Below are positions 15,049 to 25,987 of a stretch of DNA of 64,000 nt, in pieces. Origin of the DNA: Streptomyces pseudovenezuelae (GTDB lineage Bacteria > Actinomycetota > Actinomycetes > Streptomycetales > Streptomycetaceae); contig NZ_JARXVH010000002.1 of assembly GCF_029892565.1 (NCBI RefSeq), positions 343,501 through 407,500 of the forward strand. The letters run 5' to 3'. Below the pieces are notes generated by a model. It searched no databases. It saw nothing but the letters and a program-made list of their open reading frames with translations, and was not told the DNA's origin. How positions within the stretch are numbered: the stretch's first letter is position 1; the number at the start of each line of letters is the position of its first letter. The translations under genes were made by a program, and so were the position numbers.

Positions 15049-17319
15049 TTGTTCAGGCAACACCTTTTCTCGCACCGTTCCAGATACACCGTCGCGCTGG
15101 CCCTCACGGCCGCGAGCACGATGCTGGCCACCGGCGTCCAGACCGGCATCGCCGGCGCGGCCCCCGCCGACCCCGGCCCCGCGAAGATCCACGCCACCCC
15201 CCGCTCGGGCGCGGCCCCGGCGGCCCTCAGTCCCGCGCAGCACACGGCGCTTCTCAAGCAGGCCACCGCGGCGGCCGGCGACACGGCCAAGGGCCTCGCC
15301 CTGGGCTCCAGGGAGAAGCTCGTCGTCAAGGACGTGATCCGGGACGCCGACGGCACCACGCACACCCGCTACGAGCGGACGTACGCCGGCCTTCCCGTCC
15401 TCGGTGGCGACCTCGTGGTCCACAACAAGGCCGGCCGTACGACGGCGTCGAAGGCGACCAACGCGAAGCTCGACCTGTCGACCACCACGCCGATGGTCAC
15501 CTCGGCCGCGGCCAAGGGCAAGGCCCTCGCCGCCGCCGAGAAGGCCAAGGCCAAGTCGCCCAAGGTCAACAACGCGCCCCGCCTGGTCGTCTGGGCCGCC
15601 GACGGCAAGCCCGCCCTGGCCTGGGAGTCGGTGGTCGGTGGCTTCCAGGACGACGGCACCCCCAGTGAGCTGCACGTCGTCACGGACGCGAAGACGGGCA
15701 AGGAACTGTTCCGCTACCAGGGTGTGGAGACCGGCTCCGGCACCGGGCAGTTCAACGGAACGGTCCCGCTGGGCACCACGCTCTCCGGCTCGACGTACCA
15801 GCTCGTCGACGGCGACCGCGCGGGGCACCGCACCTACGACCTCAACCAGGGCACTTCCGGTACGGGCACCCTCTTTACAGATGACAACGATGTCTGGGGC
15901 GACGGCACCCCGACCAACCGTCAGACGGCCGGTGTGGACGTCGCCTTCGGTGCCGCGGCGACGTGGGACTACTACAAGGACGTCTTCGGCCGCAACGGCA
16001 TCCGCAACGACGGCGTCGCCGCCTACAGCCGGGCCCACTACGGCAACAACTACGTCAACGCCTTCTGGCAGGACGCCTGCTTCTGCATGACCTACGGCGA
16101 CGGCTCCGGCAACACGCACCCGCTGACCGCCCTCGACGTCGCCGCGCACGAGATGAGCCACGGCGTCACCAGCGCCACCGCGGGTCTCACCTACTCCGGC
16201 GAGTCCGGTGGCCTGAACGAGGCGACCTCCGACATCTTCGCCGCCGCGGTGGAGTTCCACTCCGACCTGCCCGCCGACGTCCCCGACTACATGGTCGGCG
16301 AGAAGATCGACATCAACGGCGACGGCACCCCGCTGCGCTACATGGACAAGCCCTCCAAGGACGGCGCGTCCCGCGACAACTGGGACGCCTCGCTCGGCGG
16401 CATCGACGTCCACTACTCCTCGGGCCCGGCCAACCACTTCTTCTACCTCCTGTCGGAGGGCAGCGGCGCCAAGACCGTCAACGGGGTCGCCTACGACAGC
16501 CCCACCTCCGACGGCCTTCCGGTCACCGGCATAGGCATCGAGAACGCCCAGCAGATCTGGTACCGGGTGCTCACCACGTACATGACCTCCTCCACCAACT
16601 ACGCCGCCGCGCGCACCGCGACCCTCCAGGCCGCGACCGACCTGTTCGGCGCGTACAGCCCCACCTACCTGGCCGTGGCCGACGCGTGGGCCGCGATCAA
16701 CGTGGGCAGCCGGGTCGCGCCGGGCGTGAACATCAGCCCGCTGGCCAACCAGACGACCGGGGTCGGCGAGCAGGTCTCCCTCCAGGTCGACGCCTACACC
16801 ACCAACTCCGGCTCCGCGCTGACCTATTCGGCGACCGGCCTGCCGGACGGCCTGTCGATCAGCGACACCGGTCTGGTCACCGGCTCGCCGACCACGGTGG
16901 GTACCAGTGACGTGACGGTGACGGTCACGGACGAGACCGGCTCCACCGCGACGAAGTCGCTGTCCTGGCGGGTGGCGAACCTGTTCTCCAACTCCACCAG
17001 GGTCGACATCCCCGACGCGGGAGCCGCGGTCGAGTCCGCGGTGACGGTCCCCGAGCGGGAGGGCAACGCCTCGGCGACCACCGAGGTCTACGTCAAGATC
17101 GTCCACACCTACCGCGGTGACCTGACGGTCGACCTGGTGGCCCCCGACGGCACGGTCTACTCGCTGCTTAACCGCAGCGGGGGCTCGGCCGACAACGTGG
17201 ACCAGACCTTCACGGTGAACGCCTCCGCCGAGCCCGTCGCCGGCACCTGGAAGCTGCGCGTCCAGGACCGTGCGTCGATCGACGTGGGCTACATCGAGAA
17301 GTGGTACCTGGCTCCCTGA
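15049..17319 (+). CDS. Secreted M4-family (thermolysin-like) metalloprotease with P domain
   Basis: The 756-residue precursor starts at TTG 15049 with GGGAG six bases upstream. It has a signal peptide (RYTVALALTAASTMLATG), an FTP-type propeptide to about 215, then the M4 catalytic domain: HEMSH 367-371 (zinc His and Glu), GGLNEATSD with third ligand Glu391, and DVHYSSG with proton-donor His455. A putative Ig-like module (about 558-645, ATGLPDGLSISDTG) and a proprotein-convertase P domain (about 650-756, HTYRGDLTVDLVAPDG) follow. P domains aid folding or substrate capture. It should be a secreted neutral protease for protein nutrition or development. A hairpin at 17334 can end the transcript. 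Confidence 0.9.
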   Translation: MFRQHLFSHRSRYTVALALTAASTMLATGVQTGIAGAAPADPGPAKIHATPRSGAAPAALSPAQHTALLKQATAAAGDTAKGLALGSREKLVVKDVIRDADGTTHTRYERTYAGLPVLGGDLVVHNKAGRTTASKATNAKLDLSTTTPMVTSAAAKGKALAAAEKAKAKSPKVNNAPRLVVWAADGKPALAWESVVGGFQDDGTPSELHVVTDAKTGKELFRYQGVETGSGTGQFNGTVPLGTTLSGSTYQLVDGDRAGHRTYDLNQGTSGTGTLFTDDNDVWGDGTPTNRQTAGVDVAFGAAATWDYYKDVFGRNGIRNDGVAAYSRAHYGNNYVNAFWQDACFCMTYGDGSGNTHPLTALDVAAHEMSHGVTSATAGLTYSGESGGLNEATSDIFAAAVEFHSDLPADVPDYMVGEKIDINGDGTPLRYMDKPSKDGASRDNWDASLGGIDVHYSSGPANHFFYLLSEGSGAKTVNGVAYDSPTSDGLPVTGIGIENAQQIWYRVLTTYMTSSTNYAAARTATLQAATDLFGAYSPTYLAVADAWAAINVGSRVAPGVNISPLANQTTGVGEQVSLQVDAYTTNSGSALTYSATGLPDGLSISDTGLVTGSPTTVGTSDVTVTVTDETGSTATKSLSWRVANLFSNSTRVDIPDAGAAVESAVTVPEREGNASATTEVYVKIVHTYRGDLTVDLVAPDGTVYSLLNRSGGSADNVDQTFTVNASAEPVAGTWKLRVQDRASIDVGYIEKWYLAP

Positions 17320-17325
17320 TAGGTC

Positions 17326-18813
17326 TCACCCGGCGCTGGGCCCTTCCGGCAGGCCCAGCGTGAACGTGGTGAGAACCGCCGCGTGGTCCGACGGCCAGTC
17401 GTTTCCGGCCACGTCGGGCCACGCGCGCGGGACACCGGTGACGACCGTGCGGGAGTCGACGACTTCGAGGCCACGGCCGTTGTGCAGGACGTAGTCGATC
17501 CGGTCCTGCGGCTCGGCGAGGGCGGGGTCGTCCTCGTTCACCGGGTGGATCGGTGACCAGGTGTGGCCGGGGACGCGGACCGGATCGGGGTGCGCCTCGC
17601 GGTAGGAGTCGCGCAGTCCGGCAGCCTCGGCCGCCCGCGTCACCGGCCACGCCACGTCCGAACGGTCCAGGTGCGAGGGGCAGTTGAAGTCCCCGGTCAT
17701 GACCACGGGTACGTCCGGCTCCGCTGCTTCCTCGATCTGCCGCAGCGCCTCACGCATCTGCGCGAGCCGCACGTCCTCATGGGCGATCAGCTCGTCCGCT
17801 GGCAGCCCGTCGAAGGCGGCTTCGTAGGGGCCGTACGGCGTGTAGTGCAGGTGAGCCGTCCATACGTCCACCTCGCGCGCGTGCCCGACGCGGATGCGGG
17901 CGCCGGCCGCTCCGTAGAAGCCGACGTCCGGGTCGCCGAGGCGGGCCGTGATCGGGTGTCGGCTGATGATGCCGAGGTTCTCGCCGGCCTCGTGGTGGTG
18001 CCAGCCCAGCGCGTCGGCGAGTTCCCGGGCCGCCGTGCCGGCCGTCTCCTGGAGGCCCACGACGTCGGCCTCGGTGTCCAGGATGACCTTGAGCTGCTTG
18101 GCGCGGTGGTCGTCGATCGGGCTGCCGCCGAGCCAGAGATTCCAGCTGAGCACCCGCAGGCGCGGGGCGACCAGGCCGCGCAGCCGGTCCGGGGTGACCT
18201 CTTCGAGGCTGGTCACGACCGTGCGGCCGGGGGCCGGGTCGATGGGGGCGAGCGACGGCACCGCGAGGACCGCGCAGCCGGCTGCCTCGGCGGAGCTGAC
18301 GCCGGTCGGGGTGTCCTCGACGGCGACGCAGTGGGCCGGGTCCACGCCGAGGGCGCGGCAGGCGGCGAGGTAGGGGTCGGGGGCGGGCTTGGTGTGCGGG
18401 GTGTCCTCGGCGGTGACGGAGACGGCGAAGCGGCTCGCGCCGAGGGCGTCCAGGACGGTGTCGGCGACCGCGCGGGGGGACGCGGTGACGAGCGCCGTGG
18501 GGACGCCGTCGTGGGCCAGGGCGTCGAGCAGGTCGAGCGCGCCGGGGCGGGGCACGATGCCGGTGCGGACGCGGGCGGCGAACTCCCGGTGCAGTGCGGC
18601 CGCGAGGTCCGCCGCCGGTGCGCCCGTGGCCCGGGCGAGCCAGCCGGCGGTGTGCTCGACCGGACGGCCGAGCACCTCCGGCTGGTCCACGTCCGTCAGG
18701 GTCCTGCCCGCGACCTGCTCCACCGCCTCCCACCACAGTCGCTCGGTGTCCACGAGCGTTCCGTCCATGTCGAACAGGACGGCCTGGAGCGGGAGTTGGG
18801 TGTGGGGGGTCAC
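17326..18813 (-). CDS. Fused HAD phosphatase and EEP-type phosphodiesterase
   Basis: The 495-residue cytoplasmic protein joins two hydrolases. Residues about 10-215 are a HAD hydrolase of the beta-phosphoglucomutase group: DMDGT 15-19 (nucleophile Asp15), VTAS near 109, Lys142 in TKPAPDP and VEDTPTG with Asp167. Residues about 219-488 are an endonuclease/exonuclease/phosphatase domain: SWNLWLGG with Asn225, LQET with Glu256, GDFN 374-377, DRIDYV 437-442 and SDHAAV 475-480, all the metal and catalytic motifs. GTG 18813 follows GAAAGAGAG. It is the last gene of the importer operon, so it may cleave an imported phosphodiester and then remove the phosphate. Substrate is unknown. Confidence 0.85.
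   Translation of the reverse strand: MTPHTQLPLQAVLFDMDGTLVDTERLWWEAVEQVAGRTLTDVDQPEVLGRPVEHTAGWLARATGAPAADLAAALHREFAARVRTGIVPRPGALDLLDALAHDGVPTALVTASPRAVADTVLDALGASRFAVSVTAEDTPHTKPAPDPYLAACRALGVDPAHCVAVEDTPTGVSSAEAAGCAVLAVPSLAPIDPAPGRTVVTSLEEVTPDRLRGLVAPRLRVLSWNLWLGGSPIDDHRAKQLKVILDTEADVVGLQETAGTAARELADALGWHHHEAGENLGIISRHPITARLGDPDVGFYGAAGARIRVGHAREVDVWTAHLHYTPYGPYEAAFDGLPADELIAHEDVRLAQMREALRQIEEAAEPDVPVVMTGDFNCPSHLDRSDVAWPVTRAAEAAGLRDSYREAHPDPVRVPGHTWSPIHPVNEDDPALAEPQDRIDYVLHNGRGLEVVDSRTVVTGVPRAWPDVAGNDWPSDHAAVLTTFTLGLPEGPSAG
17334..17360. terminator. Hairpin at the protease / HAD-EEP convergent junction
   Basis: CGCTGGGCC (17334-17342) and GGCCCAGCG (17352-17360) form a perfect 9-bp stem with a 9-base loop. 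It begins 15 bp after the protease stop and lies within the last codons of the HAD-EEP gene, so it could end forward transcripts. No U-tract follows, which is common for Streptomyces terminators. Confidence 0.5.
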
Positions 18814-18844
18814 GTTTCTCTCTTTCGGTACGGGCGCCTTGGCC

Positions 18845-19924
18845 CTACGGGTTGACGCGTTCTGCCACGAGTACCGGCCGCTGCGGCAGCGACACCCGCA
18901 CGGCGACTCCGGCGCCCAGCGTGGTGGCCTCGTGCGTGGGCAGGTCGGCCTTGACCTCGGTGCCGTCGCCGAGCCGTACGCCGACGCGGACGACCGCGCC
19001 GAGGAAGGCGGTGCCGAGGACACGCGCGTCCCCGGTCTCGTCGGCGTGCACGTGGATCGCCTCGGGCCGTACGAGCACGTCCACGTCGGGACCGGCCGGT
19101 GCCTCGCCGTCGACCGGCAGACGCTGGCCGAGCACCTCGACCGTGCCGTCCGTGAGCCGCCCCGGGAGCCGGCTCATCGTGCCGACGAACTCGGCGACGA
19201 ACGCGGTCGCGGGCCGGCCGTACAACTCTGCGGGCGCGGCGCACTGTTCGAGCTTCCCGGCGCGCATTACGGCGACCCGGTCGGCTATGGACAGCGCCTC
19301 TTCCTGATCGTGTGTCACGAAGAGGGTGGTGATGCCCAGTTCCTGCTGGAGCCGGCGTATCTCCTCGCGCAGGTTGAGGCGCACCTTGGCGTCGAGCGCC
19401 GACAGTGGCTCGTCCAGGAGCAGGACGCGCGGACGCAGGGCGAGCGCGCGGGCCAGGGCGACGCGCTGCTGCTGGCCGCCGGAGAGCTGGTGCGGGAAGC
19501 TCTCGCCCTTGTCGCCGAGCCCGACAAGGTGGAGCAACTCGTTCGCGCGGAACCGCCGTTCGGCCTTGTTCACCTTGCGCATGCGCAGTCCGAAGGCGAC
19601 GTTGTCGAGGGCGTTGAGATGCGGGAAGAGGCTGTAGGACTGGAAGACCATCCCGGCGTCGCGGCGATGCGCGGGCACGTCGGTGACGTCCTTGCCGTCG
19701 ACCAACACTTCGCCGGAGGTGGGGTGTTCGAACCCGGCGAGCATGCGCAGGGCGGTGGTCTTGCCGCAGCCGGACGGGCCGAGCAGAGCCAGGAACTCGC
19801 CCGGGCGGACGGTCAGGTCGAGTCCGTCAAGAGCGACCGTGGGGCCGAACTCGCGGCGCAGGCCCCGGAATTCGACGGTGGCCGCATTCTCCGTGGTGGT
19901 CTTCTCAAGCGTGGTGGCGGTCAT
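18845..19924 (-). CDS. ABC importer ATP-binding subunit
   Basis: The 359-residue ATPase has Walker A GPSGCGKTT, Q-loop VFQSYSLFPH, signature LSGGQQQR, Walker B VLLLDEP, D-loop SALD and switch His in VTHDQEEA. A C-terminal TOBE-like regulatory domain (about 240-359, VDVLVRPEAIHVH) is typical of the spermidine/putrescine-iron-phosphonate class of importers. It starts at ATG 19924, four bases after the permease stop region, and precedes the HAD-EEP gene by 31 bp. It powers uptake through the two permeases upstream. Its closest general resemblance is to 2-aminoethylphosphonate-type systems, but I cannot fix the substrate. Confidence 0.9.
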   Translation of the reverse strand: MTATTLEKTTTENAATVEFRGLRREFGPTVALDGLDLTVRPGEFLALLGPSGCGKTTALRMLAGFEHPTSGEVLVDGKDVTDVPAHRRDAGMVFQSYSLFPHLNALDNVAFGLRMRKVNKAERRFRANELLHLVGLGDKGESFPHQLSGGQQQRVALARALALRPRVLLLDEPLSALDAKVRLNLREEIRRLQQELGITTLFVTHDQEEALSIADRVAVMRAGKLEQCAAPAELYGRPATAFVAEFVGTMSRLPGRLTDGTVEVLGQRLPVDGEAPAGPDVDVLVRPEAIHVHADETGDARVLGTAFLGAVVRVGVRLGDGTEVKADLPTHEATTLGAGVAVRVSLPQRPVLVAERVNP

Positions 19925-19927
19925 GGT

Positions 19928-20746
19928 TCATCCCCGGGACGAAGCGGTTCGGTCACGTCCGCCGACACCGGCGAGCGTGAGGAGCAGTGCCCAGGTGACG
20001 ACCAGGCTGAGCACGGAGACGGCGACGGAGAGTTGGGCGTTGGACCCGCCGACGCTGTAGATCCAGACGGCGAAGGGCTGGAAGCCCAGCAGCTGGGCCA
20101 CGGTGAACTCGCCGAGCACCAGCGCCAGCGTGAGGAAGGAGGCGTTGAGCAACGCCCCGCGCAGATTGGGCAGTACGGTCCGTACCAGCGCCTGCGGCCA
20201 GTTCGCGCCGCAGCTGCGGGCGGCCTCGACGAGGGTCTTCACGTCGATGGCCCGCAGCCCGGAGTCGAGCGCCCGGTACACGAACGGCAGCGCCATCACC
20301 ACGTACGCGAGAACGAGGATGAAGGGGAAGTCCGGGTTCTGGATTGCGACGAAGGTCTGGAACAGCGGGGTGCGCGAGAGGTGGTCGGGCCCCCACTTGA
20401 GGACGGTCGCGATGCCGGCGACGAACGCGATCGGCGGCACCACCAGCGGCAGCGAGCAGATCACCTCGACGACGGGCCGCAGGCGGGGCGCGCCGAGCCG
20501 CAGAGCGACCATGGCGGGCACCATCAGCAGCAGGACCACGGCGATGGTGGCGGCGGCGAGTTCCAGCGAGAGGACCAGGCTGGTGGTGAAGCCGTCGGCG
20601 GAGACGATCTCGGTGTAGGCGTCGAAGGTGACGCCCTGCCCGGGCACGTCGACCGTGAAGATCACGGACGCGGCGAGCGGCACCAGGAAGTACAGGGCGG
20701 CGAGGGCGAGGACGACCCACCGCCAGAGGTTCAGGCGTCCAGCCAT
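19928..20746 (-). CDS. ABC importer permease subunit 2
   Basis: The 272-residue membrane protein has about six helices and the EAA coupling loop VEAARSCGANWPQALVRTVLPNLRGAL that docks on the ATPase. The first helix is WRWVVLALAALYFLVPLAA. ATG 20746 lies inside the last codons of the upstream permease gene (16-bp overlap), showing strong translational coupling. It forms the membrane channel with the other permease, like the PhnV/PotC class. The short C-terminus is basic (GGRDRTASSRG). Confidence 0.9.
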   Translation of the reverse strand: MAGRLNLWRWVVLALAALYFLVPLAASVIFTVDVPGQGVTFDAYTEIVSADGFTTSLVLSLELAAATIAVVLLLMVPAMVALRLGAPRLRPVVEVICSLPLVVPPIAFVAGIATVLKWGPDHLSRTPLFQTFVAIQNPDFPFILVLAYVVMALPFVYRALDSGLRAIDVKTLVEAARSCGANWPQALVRTVLPNLRGALLNASFLTLALVLGEFTVAQLLGFQPFAVWIYSVGGSNAQLSVAVSVLSLVVTWALLLTLAGVGGRDRTASSRG

Positions 20747-21630
20747 CGCGCGCTCCGTCGTTGCAGGGGCAGGTACACGGCCATGACCAGGCCCGCGACC
20801 AGGACCATGTCGAGGCTGAGGGCGAGGGCCACGTTCTCCTGGCCGACCAGCACGTTGCCGGAGATGGCGTCGGCGATCTGCAGGGTGACCAGCGGGACCG
20901 AACTGCCCACCATGGCCGCGGCGGTGGCGTAGGCGGCGAACGCGCTGCCGAAGAGGAGGACGAACCCGCCGAGCAGCGAGGGCAGCAGCACCGGCAGGGC
21001 CACGTGCCGCCAGTACTGCACGCCGGTGGCGCCGTTGTTCTGCGCTGCCTCGCGCCACTGGGTGCGCAGGCCCTCCAGGGCCGGGGTGATGGTGAGGACC
21101 ATCAGGGGGATGAGGAAGTACAGGTAGACGAGGACCAGACCCCAGAAGCTGTAGAGGTCCCAGCCCTTGTCCTTCAGGCCCAGGTGGGTCGTCAGCACAC
21201 CGGCGTTGCCGAGCGTGGCGACGAACGCGAAGGCCAGCGGGACACCGCCGAAGTTCGCGAGCACTCCGGAGGCGGTGAGCACGGCCTCGCGCAGCGCGCG
21301 GAAGCGGGAGGTGACGACGACCTGCGCCAGCGGCAGACCGAGCAGGGTGCCCAGGGCGCCCGCGAGTGCGGACAGCTTGACGCTGCCCACCAGCGCGGTG
21401 AGGTAGGCGCCCTGCAGCGAGTCGGTCAGGTTGACGGTGCTGTACGAAGTGGCGCCCGTCGTCTGGTCCTTGACGGTGAAGGCGCCGTTCAGCATCGCGA
21501 TGGCGGGCACCCCGAAGGCGACCGCGACGAAGACGAGCAGCGGGACCACGGCGATCCAGCCGGGAACGCGGCGCCGCCGCTTCGAGGAAGCGGCGGCAAC
21601 CACGTCGGCCCGCGTGAGCGTGGCCGTCAT
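20731..21630 (-). CDS. ABC importer permease subunit 1
   Basis: The 299-residue permease begins with a basic cytoplasmic tail (SSKRRRRVPGW), a first helix IAVVPLLVFVAVAFGVPAIA, then a periplasmic-type insert (TVKDQTTGATSYST) and five more helices. The EAA loop is WREAAQNNGATGVQYWRHVALPVLLPSLL. ATG 21630 overlaps the binding-protein stop (ATGA). It pairs with the second permease to form a heterodimeric importer of the PotB/PhnU class. The long frame reaching 23493 is shadow upstream of this start. Confidence 0.9.
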   Translation of the reverse strand: MTATLTRADVVAAASSKRRRRVPGWIAVVPLLVFVAVAFGVPAIAMLNGAFTVKDQTTGATSYSTVNLTDSLQGAYLTALVGSVKLSALAGALGTLLGLPLAQVVVTSRFRALREAVLTASGVLANFGGVPLAFAFVATLGNAGVLTTHLGLKDKGWDLYSFWGLVLVYLYFLIPLMVLTITPALEGLRTQWREAAQNNGATGVQYWRHVALPVLLPSLLGGFVLLFGSAFAAYATAAAMVGSSVPLVTLQIADAISGNVLVGQENVALALSLDMVLVAGLVMAVYLPLQRRSARWLDA

Positions 21631-22778
21631 CCGGAGACGGCCTTCGCCCAGCCCTGCGCGATGACCGTCTTGGCCTTGCTCTGCTGGGCCTCGGTCGGGA
21701 AGGACGGCGTGCCGCTGACCTGCGGGAGCTTGGCGGCGGCGGTCTTGTCGAGCGTGCCGGCCGACTCCATGGAGGTCATCAGCGCCGGACGCGCGTACCC
21801 CTTGAGCCACAGGTTCTGGCCCTCGGTGCTGTACAGGTACTCCTGCCACAGGCGGGCGGCCGCCGGATGCGGGGCGTCCTTGTTGATGGCCTGCGAGTAG
21901 TACTGCGCGAACTGACCGTCGCTCGGGATGGAGACCTTCCAGTCGACGCCCTTGGACTTGAACTCGTCGGCGTAACCGGCGTTCAGGTAGTCCCAGTCGA
22001 TGGAGATGGGCGTCTCGCCCTTCTCGACGGTGGCCGGGGTCGACTCGACGGGCGTGTAGTTGCCGTTCTTCTTCAGCTCGGCGAAGAAGTCCAGACCGGG
22101 CTGGATGTCGTCGAAGGAGCCCTTGCCGGCGAGCGCCGCCGCATACACGCCACCGAACGCCGAACCCGACTTGGTCGGGTTGCCGTTGAGCGCGACCTGG
22201 CCCTTGTACTGCGGCTTCAGCAGGTCCGCGAACGTGGTCGGACAGGCCTTGACCCGCTTGGCGTCGCAGCCGATGGAGATGTAGCCGCCGTAGTCGTTGA
22301 ACCACTGCCCCTTCGGGTCCTTCTGGCCCTCGGGGATCTCGTCGAAGGAGGCGACCTTGTACGGCGCGAGCAGGCCCTGCTGTGCGGCGCTCAGCGCGAA
22401 GGAGCTGCCGAGGTCGAGGACGTCGGGCGCACGGTCCTGGCCCTTGCGGGAGGTCACGGCGTTGATCTCGTCCTGGCTTGACCCGTCCGGGTTCTCGTCC
22501 GTGATCTTGATGCCGTACTTCTTCGTGAAGCCGTCGATGAGGGCTCCGTAGTTGGCCCAGTCGCGGGGGAGGGCGATGGCGTGCAGCGTGCCCTCCTTCT
22601 TGGCCGCCTTCACCAGGGCGTCCATGCCGCCGAAGTCGGCTGCGGAGGTGGCGGTGGCGGCGTTCTTGCCGTCCGCGGTGGTCGACTCGTTGTCGGGAGC
22701 GGCGCCGCAGGCACTCAGGGCGAGTGCGGCGAGGACGGCGAGGGAGCCGGTCAGGACGGCTGTTCTCGACTGGGACAC
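21627..22778 (-). CDS. ABC importer substrate-binding lipoprotein
   Basis: The 383-residue protein has a lipoprotein signal with lipobox LSAC and Cys24 (SLAVLAALALSACG), so it is anchored outside the membrane. It resembles the extracellular solute-binding family used for spermidine, iron or 2-aminoethylphosphonate: DALVKAAKKEGTL, PDVLDLGSSFAL, QYKGQVALNGNP, PISIDWDYLNAGYADEF and NKDAPHPAAARLWQEYLYS. GTG 22778 has GGAG five bases before it; the frame up to 22922 runs into the operator. It heads the operon binding protein - permease - permease - ATPase - HAD-EEP, under the palindrome at 22821. Confidence 0.9.
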   Translation of the reverse strand: MSQSRTAVLTGSLAVLAALALSACGAAPDNESTTADGKNAATATSAADFGGMDALVKAAKKEGTLHAIALPRDWANYGALIDGFTKKYGIKITDENPDGSSQDEINAVTSRKGQDRAPDVLDLGSSFALSAAQQGLLAPYKVASFDEIPEGQKDPKGQWFNDYGGYISIGCDAKRVKACPTTFADLLKPQYKGQVALNGNPTKSGSAFGGVYAAALAGKGSFDDIQPGLDFFAELKKNGNYTPVESTPATVEKGETPISIDWDYLNAGYADEFKSKGVDWKVSIPSDGQFAQYYSQAINKDAPHPAAARLWQEYLYSTEGQNLWLKGYARPALMTSMESAGTLDKTAAAKLPQVSGTPSFPTEAQQSKAKTVIAQGWAKAVSG

Positions 22779-22820
22779 GGGGACTCCAGAAGGGGGGCGC
22801 AGGGGACGCACAGAGCTGAG

Positions 22821-22838
22821 AACTTGTCTGAACAAGTT
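22821..22838. promoter_or_regulatory. GntR/UTRA-type operator palindrome
   Basis: AACTTGTCTGAACAAGTT has perfect 7-bp arms around a 4-base CTGA spacer. It lies 43 bp upstream of the binding-protein start and 153 bp upstream of the divergent GntR gene. The TTGTCTGAACAA core resembles the TGGTCTAGACCA-type sites of HutC/PhnF-family regulators, making the adjacent UTRA regulator the probable ligand-responsive binder. Confidence 0.65.
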
Positions 22839-22990
22839 GGCCCCAGTAATGCGGTCGATGGTGTCCTGCCCGTAAACATTGGCGAAATCGTGACCCGCGA
22901 TTCCCTGCACATTCACAGGCAAGCGCGTTCACACATGGTGCTCGATTAGGCTGATCACTCTGTGCACAGCGGCCGACTCGGAGGGGAACA

Positions 22991-23731
22991 GTGTCGACGC
23001 GACACGAGGAGATCGCAGACGAACTGCGCCAGGCGATCGACCGCGAGGAGTACGCGGTCGGCGGCAGGCTGCCCGCCGAGACCGAGCTGGCCGCCCGGTA
23101 CGGCGTTTCGCGCGGCACGGTCCGGCAGGCGGTCGCGGCGCTGACGTCCGAGGGCCTCATCGGCTCGCGCCAGGGCGCCCGCCGGGTCGTGCTGGCCAGC
23201 CGCCGCAGCCAGAGCTTCGCCGAGCTGCGCAGCTTCGCCCAGTGGGCCCGTGCGATGGGCCGGGAGGCGACCGGCCGGGTCGTGGCCCAGGAGTATCTGC
23301 CGGCCAGCGCGCAGGACGCCGCCCGGCTCCAACTGCGTCCGGGTGTACCGGTGTTGCACGTCCTGCGGGTGCGCGGACTGGACGGCGAGCCGGTCCTGGT
23401 GGAGCGGACCGTGTACGCCGACTGGATCTCGCCCGCCGTCGAGGGCATCGACCCGGACGCCCCGTCGGTCACCCAACTGCTCTTCGAGGGCACGGGGTTG
23501 GTCTTCGCCTACGGCGAGCACGTGATCGACGCCGTCGCCGCCAGTGCACAGGATGCCGAGCTGCTCGACATCCGCCGTACGAACCCCCTGCTGCGCGTGC
23601 GCCGCGTGACCACGACCCGGGAGGGCCGCCCGGTGGAGTGGTCGGACGACCGCTACCGCTCGGACGCCGTGAGCTTCAGCGTGCACAACTCGATAGGCAA
23701 CAACGCGCTGGCCCGCAAGACGGCCGAGTGA
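22991..23731 (+). CDS. GntR-family regulator, HutC/UTRA subfamily
   Basis: The 246-residue protein has an N-terminal winged helix (about 4-70): LRQAIDREEYAVGGRLPAETELAARYGVSRGTVRQAVAALTSEGLI, and a UTRA effector domain (about 85-240) with LLRVRRVTTTREGRPVEWSDDRYR, typical of ligand-binding HutC proteins. GTG 22991 follows GAGGGGAACA. It diverges from the importer operon, and a perfect palindrome lies between them, so local repression relieved by the imported compound or its breakdown product is the likely scheme. PhnF is a close architectural relative. A strong hairpin ends the gene. Confidence 0.9.
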   Translation: MSTRHEEIADELRQAIDREEYAVGGRLPAETELAARYGVSRGTVRQAVAALTSEGLIGSRQGARRVVLASRRSQSFAELRSFAQWARAMGREATGRVVAQEYLPASAQDAARLQLRPGVPVLHVLRVRGLDGEPVLVERTVYADWISPAVEGIDPDAPSVTQLLFEGTGLVFAYGEHVIDAVAASAQDAELLDIRRTNPLLRVRRVTTTREGRPVEWSDDRYRSDAVSFSVHNSIGNNALARKTAE

Positions 23732-23738
23732 GGCGGAC

Positions 23739-23769
23739 GCGGGCCCGGGGTGGGATGCCCCGGGCCCGC
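23739..23769. terminator. Bidirectional terminator between gntR and the xylanase gene
   Basis: GCGGGCCCGGGG (23739-23750) and CCCCGGGCCCGC (23758-23769) give a perfect 12-bp GC stem with a 7-base loop, centred in the 48-bp gap between convergent genes. Confidence 0.8.
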
Positions 23770-23779
23770 AAGAGGCCGG

Positions 23780-25920
<2,141 letters not shown>

Positions 25921-25971
25921 TGACGCGTCCTGTGGTCTGCGTCAATCCTTCTCGCAGCATTCGCTTTTCAC

Positions 25972-25987
25972 TTCGAAATCTTTCGAA
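25972..25987. promoter_or_regulatory. Xylanase-type palindrome TTCGAAA-TC-TTTCGAA
   Basis: The 7-bp arms are perfect around a 2-base spacer. CGAAA...TTTCG palindromes are known upstream of Streptomyces xylanase and xylosidase genes, where LacI-type repressors such as BxlR bind them. It lies 126 bp upstream of the xylanase and 247 bp upstream of the LAETG gene, so xylo-oligosaccharide induction is a reasonable inference. Confidence 0.6.

Noticed and set aside
18389..20932. Long forward-strand frame (847 codons) across the importer genes
   Set aside because: It is opposite clear ABC and HAD genes, has Val/Gly/Arg-rich low-complexity content typical of GC-rich antisense frames and no binding site.
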